DNA of 50,809 nucleotides from Nanobdellota archaeon (GTDB taxonomy: Archaea; Nanobdellota; Nanobdellia; Parvarchaeales; Parvarchaeaceae), in assembly GCA_021800365.1 (NCBI GenBank), contig JAJYZA010000004.1, positions 1 through 50,809 on the forward strand, written 5' to 3'. The notes below the pieces were generated by a model. It saw only the letters and a program-made list of their open reading frames with translations. It made no database searches and was not told where the DNA came from. Shown here one piece after another: positions 7,697 through 15,632 of the stretch. Made by a program: the position numbers and the translations under genes. How positions within the stretch are numbered: position 1 is the stretch's first letter; every line of letters starts with the position of its first letter.

Positions 7697-8845
7697 TTAA
7701 GTATAGAAAAATGACTGGTACAATGCGCTTACTTCGCGCTGTGTTAATGACACGTTCCAGATCATCGGATTGTCCATCGAACCGTTAAAGTCAGCTGGAG
7801 AAATACCAGCATAATCACCGAATTGAAAGCCGGTGTTGAGTGAATCGGGCGTACCGGAATAAGGGCACGCTGTCTGTTGCCCGTCCACATATGTGATTTG
7901 GTACGTACCGTTAAAAGAATAAACGACAAAATACCATGTATCTGGCACAAAAGAAAACGATGAAACGCAAGAAACATAAGAATCGAGAGTATTCACACGC
8001 GTTTGGAAAAAATTATCCCCAGTGCTCGCTCCAACATAAAACCCGTCTGCTGAGGGGGAGGTAATCCCGGCAAGGTAATAATCTGAGCTAACTGGGTCTT
8101 TCTGTACATACACCCATGACGCTAAAGTATATCCGGTATTCGGCATTTGAAAGGTGTTCGGTATCGCGACCCAACGACTTGATCTCGTATTGGAGAAGTT
8201 CAAACAATCATTAAATTTGCAGTTAGAGGATTGCCACGTGACAGTCGAAGTCAAGGACCCGGCGTTATGGAGCAATGAAATGTCGTGAGTAGTGCTTCCT
8301 GAACCTTCATCAAAAGGCCAATCGCCTATGAGGTCAGCGCCATATAGGTTATATTGATTTGTCGATTGCCCAGTTATAATGCCATTAGCATTATACGGCC
8401 CGGACAGCGGTTGACCTGGCTCGGTATAATTTATATATACCTGTGCTGAAAATCTGGATGTAGAATTCGGACAAACGTTTAGAATGATAAACTTAGAGCT
8501 GCCTTGTGGAGAGATAAGATAATTACTCGGTAATGAGGATTGAGCTGGGAAAATTTTTGTTGATATTTGACCAGACTGGACTGCTTTTATTTCTGTTATG
8601 TTTATTGTTACCCCCAAAGAATTGCCTAAGATTATTTCTAAGCCATAGGCTGAACATTCAGCCTGTACGCTGCCTAAGCCATTGAAACCTGTGACTGTTG
8701 GTGATGCAGATAACGAGGGAGTGAAGATACCTAAGCTGTACAGCACGCCGGCTACAATTACTATGATCAATATGGCCCAGCCATAGGTCATCATGTACTC
8801 CAATGCCGACTGGGACTTTCTATTCGGCTTTGCTTTCTGAGGCAT
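7697..8845 (-). CDS. LamG-bearing type IV pilin-like protein 1
   Basis: The 382-residue protein starts with a class III prepilin signal: MPQKAKPNRKS then QSALEYMMTYGWAILIIVIVAG, with cleavage expected before QSALEY. After the hydrophobic pilin helix and a threonine/serine-rich linker, a beta domain of about 130 residues follows. Residues from about 170 on (GADLIGDWPFDEGSG) begin a classic LamG/concanavalin-like jelly roll ending DNPMIWNVSLTQREVSALYQ. LamG domains usually bind sugars or surface partners. The protein should be exported and assembled by a Tad-like machine such as the 22.7-26.1 kb operon. A TATA (tctttaaatctt) lies about 28 nt before the ATG, inside a repeat shared with the next gene. 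Confidence 0.85.
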   Translation of the reverse strand: MPQKAKPNRKSQSALEYMMTYGWAILIIVIVAGVLYSLGIFTPSLSASPTVTGFNGLGSVQAECSAYGLEIILGNSLGVTINITEIKAVQSGQISTKIFPAQSSLPSNYLISPQGSSKFIILNVCPNSTSRFSAQVYINYTEPGQPLSGPYNANGIITGQSTNQYNLYGADLIGDWPFDEGSGSTTHDISLLHNAGSLTSTVTWQSSNCKFNDCLNFSNTRSSRWVAIPNTFQMPNTGYTLASWVYVQKDPVSSDYYLAGITSPSADGFYVGASTGDNFFQTRVNTLDSYVSCVSSFSFVPDTWYFVVYSFNGTYQITYVDGQQTACPYSGTPDSLNTGFQFGDYAGISPADFNGSMDNPMIWNVSLTQREVSALYQSFFYT

Positions 8846-8944
8846 AAGGATTTATGCTGACTGGAAGATTTAAAGATTAAGAAGCCATTTCCACAGAGGA
8901 ATGAACTTTATCTTCTTGCCCTTGACTTTCTCCTCGGCTTCGTA
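8721..8944 (-). repeat. 224-bp direct repeat, copy 1 (pilin 5' cassette)
   Basis: This block matches 10115-10338 with no gap and about 16 mismatches by hand count. It covers the tail of an upstream mini-ORF, the TATA box, the start and the first 42 or so codons of pilin 1. The inner 95 bp are identical and the outer 32 bp are identical. Confidence 0.9.
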
Positions 8945-8950
8945 GTCCAT
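8870..8950 (-). other. 26-codon mini-ORF upstream of pilin 1, likely gene-tail fossil
   Basis: The frame reads MDYEAEEKVKGKKIKFIPLWKWLLNL and its stop overlaps the pilin TATA box. A second copy at 10264-10338 has the same reading (YEAEEKVKGKKVMFVPLWKWLLNL) but no start codon. Several of the differences are synonymous, as in coding DNA. It may be the C-terminal tail of a gene carried along in the duplication, or a short peptide ORF. Confidence 0.35.
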
Positions 8951-9096
8951 GCTTAATCGCTAATGCCCCTAGAACTTCGCGAAGCGCATCGTAGGCTAAC
9001 GAAAGTTTTGAATCTTCAACAGGATAATTTTATATTATTATTTGTTTTGATACATGAATTTTAAAAGAACAATTAGGCGTACAATTTTAATTGATT

Positions 9097-10239
9097 CTAA
9101 GGAGAAACCCAGCTCACGTTCGTCGCCACACCATTATTATTGTTTCCGCTGTAATCGTTAGCATTACCATCCAAAGGCCACCAGCCTACCAGACCCGAGT
9201 TGAGGAGTGGTGCACCACCAATACCCTCCTCATAAAGTTGTTTTATTTCGGTCGCCGACAAAGCGGTATTATACACTTGGACATTTGAAGTAGGCCCTGA
9301 CAAAGCATTGCAGCCATTTGCGGATAATGGCTGCGATCCACTAATAATCACTTTGCCTCCGTTAGACTGTATAGGACCGACGGTGGAGACATTAGTACCT
9401 ACGAGATTCCCATTAAGGTAGACCGCTATATGATTACCGTTCCAAATGCCAACAAGCTGCTGAAATACGCCCGGCGTCAATGAAACGCCTGGAAACTCTC
9501 TAAACTGAGACGCTGTAGAATTCAGTATTGACCAGGATTCCACCGGTGGGTTACTACCGGCTTCTATGAAAAAGAAAAAACTGCCCCCACAGTAGTTATT
9601 ACTAACCGCATTTTCCCAGTGATTACTGACTCCCCAATATCCGTTGTTAACTGGGTCTAACCAGAAGGACACAGTTACTCCATTCACAAAATTAGCTGAA
9701 TCTGAAGCCTGGATATAGGAAGCCTGTAATGTGCTTTGCTGGAAGCTTGCTGTTTGAGCCGGTGTCGACACGGACACAATTCCAGATATCCTGCCATTTG
9801 AAATGTAAGGTCCGGATAAAGTCTGTCCGGGTTCCTTGTATGTAAACGTGACGGGATTCGAATAAGAAGAGCCTGCGGAAGCAGGACATGCGCCAGGAAT
9901 AAAGACTAGCTGTGACTGGCTGGATAAAATTAAGACTGAGGTGTTTATCGTAACCGACTGTCCGTTTGAACCGGTGGTGTTTATGCGGGTTACGTTAATA
10001 GGGTATCCTATGCCGTTTGTTATCTGCAGCTGCAATGCTCCTCCCTGGATACATTGGCCGTTTACGCCAAAATCCGAGAAACCTGTTATCGTCGTGCCTG
10101 TGGACGATGAGGGGGTGAAGATACCTAAGCTGTACAGCACGCCGGCTACAATTACTATGATCAATATGGCCCAGCCATAGGTCATCATGTACTCCAATGC
10201 CGACTGGGATTTCCTGTTCAGCTTTGCTTTCTGAGGCAT
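9097..10239 (-). CDS. LamG-bearing type IV pilin-like protein 2
   Basis: This 380-residue paralogue has almost the same first 43 residues as protein 1 (QSALEYMMTYGWAILIIVIVAGVLYSLGIFTP), then diverges. A beta domain ends at a shared YKEPGQTLSGPY motif (TEPGQPLSGPY in protein 1). The LamG-like region (NGVTVSFWLDPVNNGYWG to VQVYNTALSATEIKQLYEEG) follows. Unlike protein 1, the WPLDGNANDYSGNNNNG string that usually opens a LamG domain comes at the very C-terminus, as in the partial gene at 50190. This suggests a permuted or cut-off second domain. Expected location is the cell surface, as a pilus subunit or adhesin. Confidence 0.85.
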   Translation of the reverse strand: MPQKAKLNRKSQSALEYMMTYGWAILIIVIVAGVLYSLGIFTPSSSTGTTITGFSDFGVNGQCIQGGALQLQITNGIGYPINVTRINTTGSNGQSVTINTSVLILSSQSQLVFIPGACPASAGSSYSNPVTFTYKEPGQTLSGPYISNGRISGIVSVSTPAQTASFQQSTLQASYIQASDSANFVNGVTVSFWLDPVNNGYWGVSNHWENAVSNNYCGGSFFFFIEAGSNPPVESWSILNSTASQFREFPGVSLTPGVFQQLVGIWNGNHIAVYLNGNLVGTNVSTVGPIQSNGGKVIISGSQPLSANGCNALSGPTSNVQVYNTALSATEIKQLYEEGIGGAPLLNSGLVGWWPLDGNANDYSGNNNNGVATNVSWVSP

Positions 10240-10338
10240 AAGGATTTATACTGGCTGAAGGATTTAAAGATTAAGGAGCCATTTCCATAATGGGACGAAC
10301 ATTACCTTCTTGCCCTTGACTTTCTCCTCGGCTTCGTA
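10115..10338 (-). repeat. 224-bp direct repeat, copy 2 (pilin 5' cassette)
   Basis: Second copy of the block at 8721-8944, same length. The outer boundary is abrupt: copy 2 is preceded by TAG, copy 1 by an ATG-GAC context. The remainder of the gap to gatB (10339-10570) holds no gene I can support. Confidence 0.9.
10264..10338 (-). pseudogene. Second copy of the mini-ORF tail, start lost
   Basis: Reads YEAEEKVKGKKVMFVPLWKWLLNL directly after a TAG stop, so it cannot start translation at an ATG. It is homologous to 8870-8950 and ends over the TATA box of pilin 2. Confidence 0.3.
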
Positions 10339-10570
10339 CTAATAAGTTACAATATAATTAATACCTGTTGATAAAATCTATGGCGGCAAGAAAAGCGCTT
10401 ACTTCTCTTATTTTGCGACATTATAAGTACATTGTATCGGCTATCTACCATTCACACTAATTACGGCAAAAAGAAAACATACATAAGATTGACCTTTTTT
10501 AGCGATTTATCTATAACTGCGATACAATTGTCTTTCTTGTGCACCCCAAACCGCACATGAAAAGAATTTT

Positions 10571-11851
10571 TTACAGCTTATTTATTATCTCATCTATTCT
10601 AGACGAAACAGCCCTTGGTTGTATTTCATATCTTTTGGCTATCATCCCAATTATGAAATTTGCCACATTTTTGTTATGTTTATACTTTTTAATTATGTCT
10701 TTCTCTGAAAGCAGCATCTCTTTTATAGCATTGTCTATTTCTTCTTGCGAGTGCAGTTTTATTTCTATTTTTTCCCTTTTTTTTAACTTTTCTATAAATG
10801 CTTTAGTCACGTCAATATTATCTTTGACGAGTTTTGCAATGCCTTCAAATATCCGACTGTCCCTTTGTTCATCGAAGCGTTTTATCACTTCGAGTGTAGC
10901 TATTATCGTCTTAAAATCGTACTTGCCTTCATATTCTTGGATTAGCGAAAGCGCGCCTCTATCAAATGCAATCAATTCTAAAATCGTTTTATAATTAGAA
11001 TCGTACTTTTTTGCAAATAACCTCGCGGCATCTGTCGATATTGTCGCCGGCGTCTCTTTTAAATCCGTCGTGTCATACACTCCAAGATCAGGTTCAAAGA
11101 TAAATCCGTACTCTTCCTCACTTTCTTTTTTCCTTGAAGATTTGGTTGTACTAGATTGCTCATCGAATAAACGTGTTTCCTTTTCTGGTTTACCGCCCTT
11201 TTTTATTATCTCATTCTGTCTGTGGATTTCATACTCCATTGCGGTAATCAAATTTTTTATACCAGTTACATTTTTGACTTCTATGCGCTCTTCACCCAAT
11301 GAGATGTTTAGATCTGCCTTTATTTCCTGATTTATATCGACACCGAGGTAATAAAGAATGGTCCTAAGCGTGAAAAGCGTTTCCCGAAGTTCTTCCTCGG
11401 TTTCTATATCTGGTTCAGTCACTATTTCCACTAATGGAATACCCGAACGATTAAAATCTATAAACGAATAGCCGTCAGCCCTTATTATTTTCGCTGGATC
11501 TTCTTCTATCTGAATTCTTCTTAGCCTTATCTGCTTCTTCTCTAGTATTATTAAACCGCCTTGGCCTATTGATTCAGCTAACTGTGTTATTTGAAATGAC
11601 TTTGGCAGGTCGGGATAAAAATAAACCTTCCTTATGAAGGAGATTAGTTTATTTACTTTGCAATTAAAAGCGATAGAAATCGACTTTGCAAATCTTACCG
11701 CTTCTTTATTTAGAACCGGCCTGGATCCAGGAAACCCCATACATGTCGGACAAATATTGGTATTTGGCTCGGCTGTCTCACTTGTAGGGTCAGAACAGAA
11801 CAGCTTTGTTTTCGTTGGCAACGCTACATGAACTTCCAAGCCGATTTTCAT
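10571..11851 (-). CDS. gatB: Asp/Glu-tRNA amidotransferase subunit B
   Basis: GatB is the kinase subunit of GatCAB; it binds the mischarged tRNA and activates its Asp or Glu side chain with ATP. The 426 residues show the start KIGLEVHVALPTKTKLFC, the zinc cysteines Cys19, Cys34 and Cys37 (NICPTC), the central SFIDFNRSGIPLVEIVTEPDI signature and RLRRIQIEEDPAKI. The C-terminal helical and tail domains end in KRYEIQPRAVSSRIDEIINKL. It is about 50 residues shorter than many bacterial GatB proteins, mainly in the tail. It overlaps gatA by 4 nt and is the last gene of gatC-gatA-gatB. Confidence 0.93.
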   Translation of the reverse strand: MKIGLEVHVALPTKTKLFCSDPTSETAEPNTNICPTCMGFPGSRPVLNKEAVRFAKSISIAFNCKVNKLISFIRKVYFYPDLPKSFQITQLAESIGQGGLIILEKKQIRLRRIQIEEDPAKIIRADGYSFIDFNRSGIPLVEIVTEPDIETEEELRETLFTLRTILYYLGVDINQEIKADLNISLGEERIEVKNVTGIKNLITAMEYEIHRQNEIIKKGGKPEKETRLFDEQSSTTKSSRKKESEEEYGFIFEPDLGVYDTTDLKETPATISTDAARLFAKKYDSNYKTILELIAFDRGALSLIQEYEGKYDFKTIIATLEVIKRFDEQRDSRIFEGIAKLVKDNIDVTKAFIEKLKKREKIEIKLHSQEEIDNAIKEMLLSEKDIIKKYKHNKNVANFIIGMIAKRYEIQPRAVSSRIDEIINKL

Positions 11852-13197
11852 AGCGCACCTATGTTATATTTAAACTTATAATCGAATGACTTCTCCCATT
11901 GTTCAACAAAAGAAAGTACTGCGTGATCATTGAAATGACTTGTAACCAATTGCGCCCCGAGCGGCATCTCACCGAAATAATCATAAGGAAAAGAGACGTG
12001 AGGAAAACCGCACAGGTTTGGTGGCACAGTCAATATATCCATCGCATAATTTTCTACGGGAGATAGTTTTTGTATCGCGTCAATCTTTGGTGTTTTTATT
12101 GGCATAGTGGGGGATATTATAAAACCGCCCTTCAGGAGCAGATTTAATTTATTTATTAGAAGCTGACGCACTTTCAAAGCTTTCATGTAGTATCTGTTTT
12201 TTACGCTCGCACTGCGTACGAACGTCCCGAGGACTATCCTCCTTTTCGCCTCTGTACCAAACTGTTCCCTCGCTTCTGTAAAAAAATCATTATACCTTTT
12301 GGAAAAGTCTTTTACTTTAAATCCGTATTTAAATCCTGTATATCTCGCAAGGTTTGTGGAGGCCTCAGCCATAGATATCACGTAGTAAGCGGGAAGCGCA
12401 TAATCTATCTCGGGCATAGAAAGGTAATTTATTGTATAACCAAAATCCTCTAATTTTGAGATGAACTTATCAAATGAAGAAATTATTTTGGGCTCAACTC
12501 TTTGCATCAGTTCTTTTATAACTGTAAGTTGCATCTTTTGGTCGCCACCGATGTGCCTACTTGAAGAAGTTGGGTCCTTTTTGTCTTTTCCTGCCGTAAT
12601 ATCCAAAATCCGTCTTATGTCTGTTACGGATCTTGCCATAAAGCCTATTTTGTCTAGAGAATTCGCATAATCTATAAGACCGTACCTTGAAATTGCACCA
12701 TAAGTCGGTGTAAAACCGACTACTCCGCAGAATGCTGCCGGCGCTGATATGGAGCCACCTGTAGACTCTGCCACAGCGATATGATATTTTAGTAATGCGG
12801 TGGCTATCGCCGCACCGGAGCTTGATCCTCCTGCAACATAGTCTGGTGCGATTGGATTTCTTGCGATTCTTTCGGAATTTATACCGAATGAGCCGAATCC
12901 GAATTCGTCCATATTCGTCTTGCCCAAGAAACCAAAGCCACTTTTTTGGAGTCTATCGACCACCTCGGCGTTGAATGGGGGCAGATACGTTCTTAGTATT
13001 TTTGAAGATGCGGTACTCTCAACATTTTTTACACAGATATTGTCTTTTACACTAAAAGGGAAACCATTTTTTAGATCATCATTAAAATTATTGAAAGCTC
13101 CTAAATCAACGTTCTTGCATTTTAATTCGTCTATCACCTTCTTGTAATAGTCCTCCGGTTTGTGCTTGGTCTCAAATTCTGTGATATAACTTGTCAT
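11848..13197 (-). CDS. gatA: Asp/Glu-tRNA amidotransferase subunit A (glutaminase)
   Basis: GatA frees ammonia from glutamine and channels it to GatB. The 449-residue amidase-signature protein has the Ser-Ser-Lys triad: Lys51 (FSVKDN), a cis-serine in GGSSSG (125-127) and nucleophile Ser149 in STGGSISAP. The usual string at the nucleophile is DTGGSIRxP; here the Asp is Ser and the Arg is Ser, both changed together. The following AFCGVVGFTPTYGAISRYGL is normal. gatA overlaps gatB by ATGA and gatC by ATGA, so the three subunits are translated as a unit. Confidence 0.93.
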   Translation of the reverse strand: MTSYITEFETKHKPEDYYKKVIDELKCKNVDLGAFNNFNDDLKNGFPFSVKDNICVKNVESTASSKILRTYLPPFNAEVVDRLQKSGFGFLGKTNMDEFGFGSFGINSERIARNPIAPDYVAGGSSSGAAIATALLKYHIAVAESTGGSISAPAAFCGVVGFTPTYGAISRYGLIDYANSLDKIGFMARSVTDIRRILDITAGKDKKDPTSSSRHIGGDQKMQLTVIKELMQRVEPKIISSFDKFISKLEDFGYTINYLSMPEIDYALPAYYVISMAEASTNLARYTGFKYGFKVKDFSKRYNDFFTEAREQFGTEAKRRIVLGTFVRSASVKNRYYMKALKVRQLLINKLNLLLKGGFIISPTMPIKTPKIDAIQKLSPVENYAMDILTVPPNLCGFPHVSFPYDYFGEMPLGAQLVTSHFNDHAVLSFVEQWEKSFDYKFKYNIGAL

Positions 13198-13466
13198 ATT
13201 TCCGGCCCTATTACATAAAATCTATGTGTCTTTGTATTTTCAAGAAGCTCTTTCTTATCTGAGAAATTCTCCGGTATATCTTCTCGTAAATCTGAATCTG
13301 GTTCTATCGGATGATATGCTGGATTAACGTCTTCACAGTTTAGCTCGTCCAATTTATTAAAATATTTGATTGTTTCCTCAATATCTTTTTTTATTTTTAG
13401 TTCCGTCTTTTCATCTAACTTTAACCTGCAAGTATACAGCAAGGCCTTGAATTCTAAATCTTCCAT
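13194..13466 (-). CDS. gatC: Asp/Glu-tRNA amidotransferase subunit C
   Basis: GatC is the small linker that wraps GatA and GatB together. The 90 residues follow the family plan: an N-terminal helix pair (FKALLYTCRLKLDEKTELKIKKDIEETIKYFNKLDELN) and a strand with DVNPAYHPIEPDSDLREDIP. It opens the operon. A TATA-like ttataaatt lies 22-30 nt before the ATG. Its TGA stop overlaps the gatA start, which also shows TGA is a normal stop in this genome. Confidence 0.9.
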   Translation of the reverse strand: MEDLEFKALLYTCRLKLDEKTELKIKKDIEETIKYFNKLDELNCEDVNPAYHPIEPDSDLREDIPENFSDKKELLENTKTHRFYVIGPEI

Positions 13467-13487
13467 AGGCTATGAAAAACTCTAATA

Positions 13488-13496
13488 ATTTATAAC
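13488..13496 (-). promoter_or_regulatory. TATA box of the gatCAB operon
   Basis: gttataaatt on the minus strand lies about 22-30 nt before the gatC ATG. The surrounding gap 13467-13683 shows no gene. Confidence 0.5.
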
Positions 13497-13683
13497 TCTT
13501 GATTTATTATCAAGGTTATAATAAGATACAGTAGCCTTTTGCAGTCTTCCATTTAGCTTTATAATTTTTCTCATCGTTATATCGAATTTTTAAGCGCTTG
13601 AAGATTGCCCCGTATTAAGATTGCGTGTGCAAAGCATGATTGGAGTAATTTACTTTGATAATTTGCAATGGAATACGTCAACA

Positions 13684-14286
13684 TTACTCAAGTAATTTTC
13701 GCGTGTTAAATAATTCCTGCCGTTCTGCATTTTCCAAGAACTCCGATATCAGTCTTTCTTGTAGGTTTAGAGACGGTAGGAGTTTTTTGTTTAAGGCGTT
13801 GTAACGTCCTTTCGTTCTTGAGATTGCAGCGGATAATTTTCTTATGCGGATGTAAAGATTTACGTCAATTATAAGCTCTCTGAAAAGCTGCTCAAATTTG
13901 CTGCTTGCTTCTTCTAGACGGATAGACGTTGAAAGTTCACCGTAATCCCTTTTTACGACCATGTCCTTAAGTAGAAGGGAAGGAATAAAAGTCCCTATTA
14001 AGTTTTCTGTTTTAAAATTTAGTGACAGGTTATTAATTATTAGATTAGATGCTGATAAGACACTTTGCACCCCATCAAAGGCGATGGCAAATTTTATACG
14101 TTTCATCGCAATCGAGATAATCGCGTTCTCATTGTCTATATCCCTCTCATAGTTGAGAAAAGTTGATAGGAGCGTTGCCGTTAAGAGCACTGTCTTCTTT
14201 CTTAAGACAGACTTCCCATACTCCACAAGTCGTTTTACTCTAACTAGCTTTAGAAGATCATTCCGTGTTCTTTTGTATTCCATCAT
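13684..14286 (-). CDS. atpD: A-type ATP synthase subunit D
   Basis: Subunit D is the central stalk coiled coil that turns inside the A3B3 head. The 200 residues show a long N-terminal helix (RTRNDLLKLVRVKRLVEYGKSVLRKK), a middle domain, and a long C-terminal helix (LYIRIRKLSAAISRTKGRYNALNKKLLP), which contains the conserved R.TKRRVNALE-like motif. It is the last gene of the nine-gene operon and overlaps atpB by 4 nt. Confidence 0.9.
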   Translation of the reverse strand: MMEYKRTRNDLLKLVRVKRLVEYGKSVLRKKTVLLTATLLSTFLNYERDIDNENAIISIAMKRIKFAIAFDGVQSVLSASNLIINNLSLNFKTENLIGTFIPSLLLKDMVVKRDYGELSTSIRLEEASSKFEQLFRELIIDVNLYIRIRKLSAAISRTKGRYNALNKKLLPSLNLQERLISEFLENAERQELFNTRKLLE

Positions 14287-15632
14287 TTCTTACCGTATTT
14301 TTCTATAATATTTTTCTCTATCCTCGGCAATGATTGTAAATCCTTCATTATTGTCCAAGCTAAATCAAGCGTTTCCTCTATGCTTCGGGGCTCGCCTGGC
14401 TGCTGACGTATAAACTTATTCTCAAAATCATCGAGAAATTTCAAATATATTTTGTCGTCGTCTGATAGTCCGTTTTCTCCTATAAGAGCAGAAAGATTAC
14501 GCGCATCCATCCCTTTCGAAAATGCAAAATAAAGTTGGTTCGCTACCTGTCGATGGTCCTCGCGTGTAAAGTTTTTGCCTATCCCATTATCCATAAGTCT
14601 TGAAAGCGAGCCGAGTACATCTATCGGCGGAAATATCTTTCTATTAAACAGGTCTCTGCTCAAGAGTATCTGGCCTTCTGTTATGTACCCGGTAAGGTCT
14701 GGAACCGGATGTGTTATGTCGTCGGATGGCATTGTAACTATCGGGATAAGTGTTATGCTTCCTTTTAAATCCTTTATCTTCCCGCATCTTTCGTATATCG
14801 TAGCTAAATCGGTATATAAAGATGATGAATAGCCCCTCCTCCCAGGCACCTGCTTTCGCTCGGAAGAGAGCTGCCTAAGCGCATCCGCATAACTAAGCAT
14901 GTCTGTAAGCACCACGAGTACATCATATCCTCTTTCGAATGCAAGATATTCTGCATGTGTCATTATTATTTTGGGAAGAGTAATCCTCTCTATAATTGAA
15001 TCGCTTGCGCGATTTATGAAAACCGCGGTCCTGTCGCCATTCTTGCCGTCTAAAAGATCCGTGAATTTATTAGCTTCACTGTCCTTTACGCCCATAGCGC
15101 CAAAAAGAACGGCAAATTTAGTGTCCTTGCGGGTCTTTGCGTTCTTGACTATTTCTATAGCTATATCGCTACCAGGGAGTCCACTGCCTGAGAAAATAGG
15201 CAGTTTTTGACCCATTACTAAAGAGTTTAGACAGTCTATACCCGAAATTCCTGTTTCTATGAAGTCTTTTGGTTTATCCCGGACATACGGGTTTATCGGA
15301 CTGCCATAAACTATGGTTTTCTTTTCAGGCACCAACTTTCCACCGTCTGTTACCCTGCCCAAACCATCGAATGCTCGACCCAAAATGTGTTCTGTAACGC
15401 CGATCGAGAATATTTCGCCTGTACATGTGACCTGTAATTTACTTCTGCTTAAACCCCGCAGCGGCCTAAATGCCTCAACGACTGCATCTTGTCCATATGC
15501 AGTTATTATTTCCCCGAGCATTTCTGTACCGCCGGAATTTATTATGCACATATCTCCGTTCATTGCATTTTCTACACCGGTTACGGTTATGAGCGGGTCC
15601 TTTATTTTTGTTATTGTCTTATAAGTTTCCAT
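14283..15632 (-). CDS. atpB: A-type ATP synthase subunit B (regulatory)
   Basis: The non-catalytic nucleotide-binding subunit of the A3B3 head, 449 residues. It lacks a true Walker A and instead has KLPIFSGSGLPGSDIAIEI, as all B subunits do. The conserved SRKQVPGRRGYSSSLYTDLATIYERCG analogue (SERKQVPGRRGYSSSLYTDLA) and TMPSDDITHPVPDLTGYITEGQI are present. It abuts atpA with no gap. Confidence 0.95.
   Translation of the reverse strand: METYKTITKIKDPLITVTGVENAMNGDMCIINSGGTEMLGEIITAYGQDAVVEAFRPLRGLSRSKLQVTCTGEIFSIGVTEHILGRAFDGLGRVTDGGKLVPEKKTIVYGSPINPYVRDKPKDFIETGISGIDCLNSLVMGQKLPIFSGSGLPGSDIAIEIVKNAKTRKDTKFAVLFGAMGVKDSEANKFTDLLDGKNGDRTAVFINRASDSIIERITLPKIIMTHAEYLAFERGYDVLVVLTDMLSYADALRQLSSERKQVPGRRGYSSSLYTDLATIYERCGKIKDLKGSITLIPIVTMPSDDITHPVPDLTGYITEGQILLSRDLFNRKIFPPIDVLGSLSRLMDNGIGKNFTREDHRQVANQLYFAFSKGMDARNLSALIGENGLSDDDKIYLKFLDDFENKFIRQQPGEPRSIEETLDLAWTIMKDLQSLPRIEKNIIEKYGKK

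Noticed and set aside
10381-10461. 26-codon plus-strand frame MAARKALTSLILRHYKY
   Set aside because: Isolated short ORF in an intergenic gap with no promoter at the right distance.
10539-10994. 151-residue plus-strand ORF
   Set aside because: It is the antisense shadow of gatB; its composition (Ser/Ile/Phe) is that of an antisense frame.
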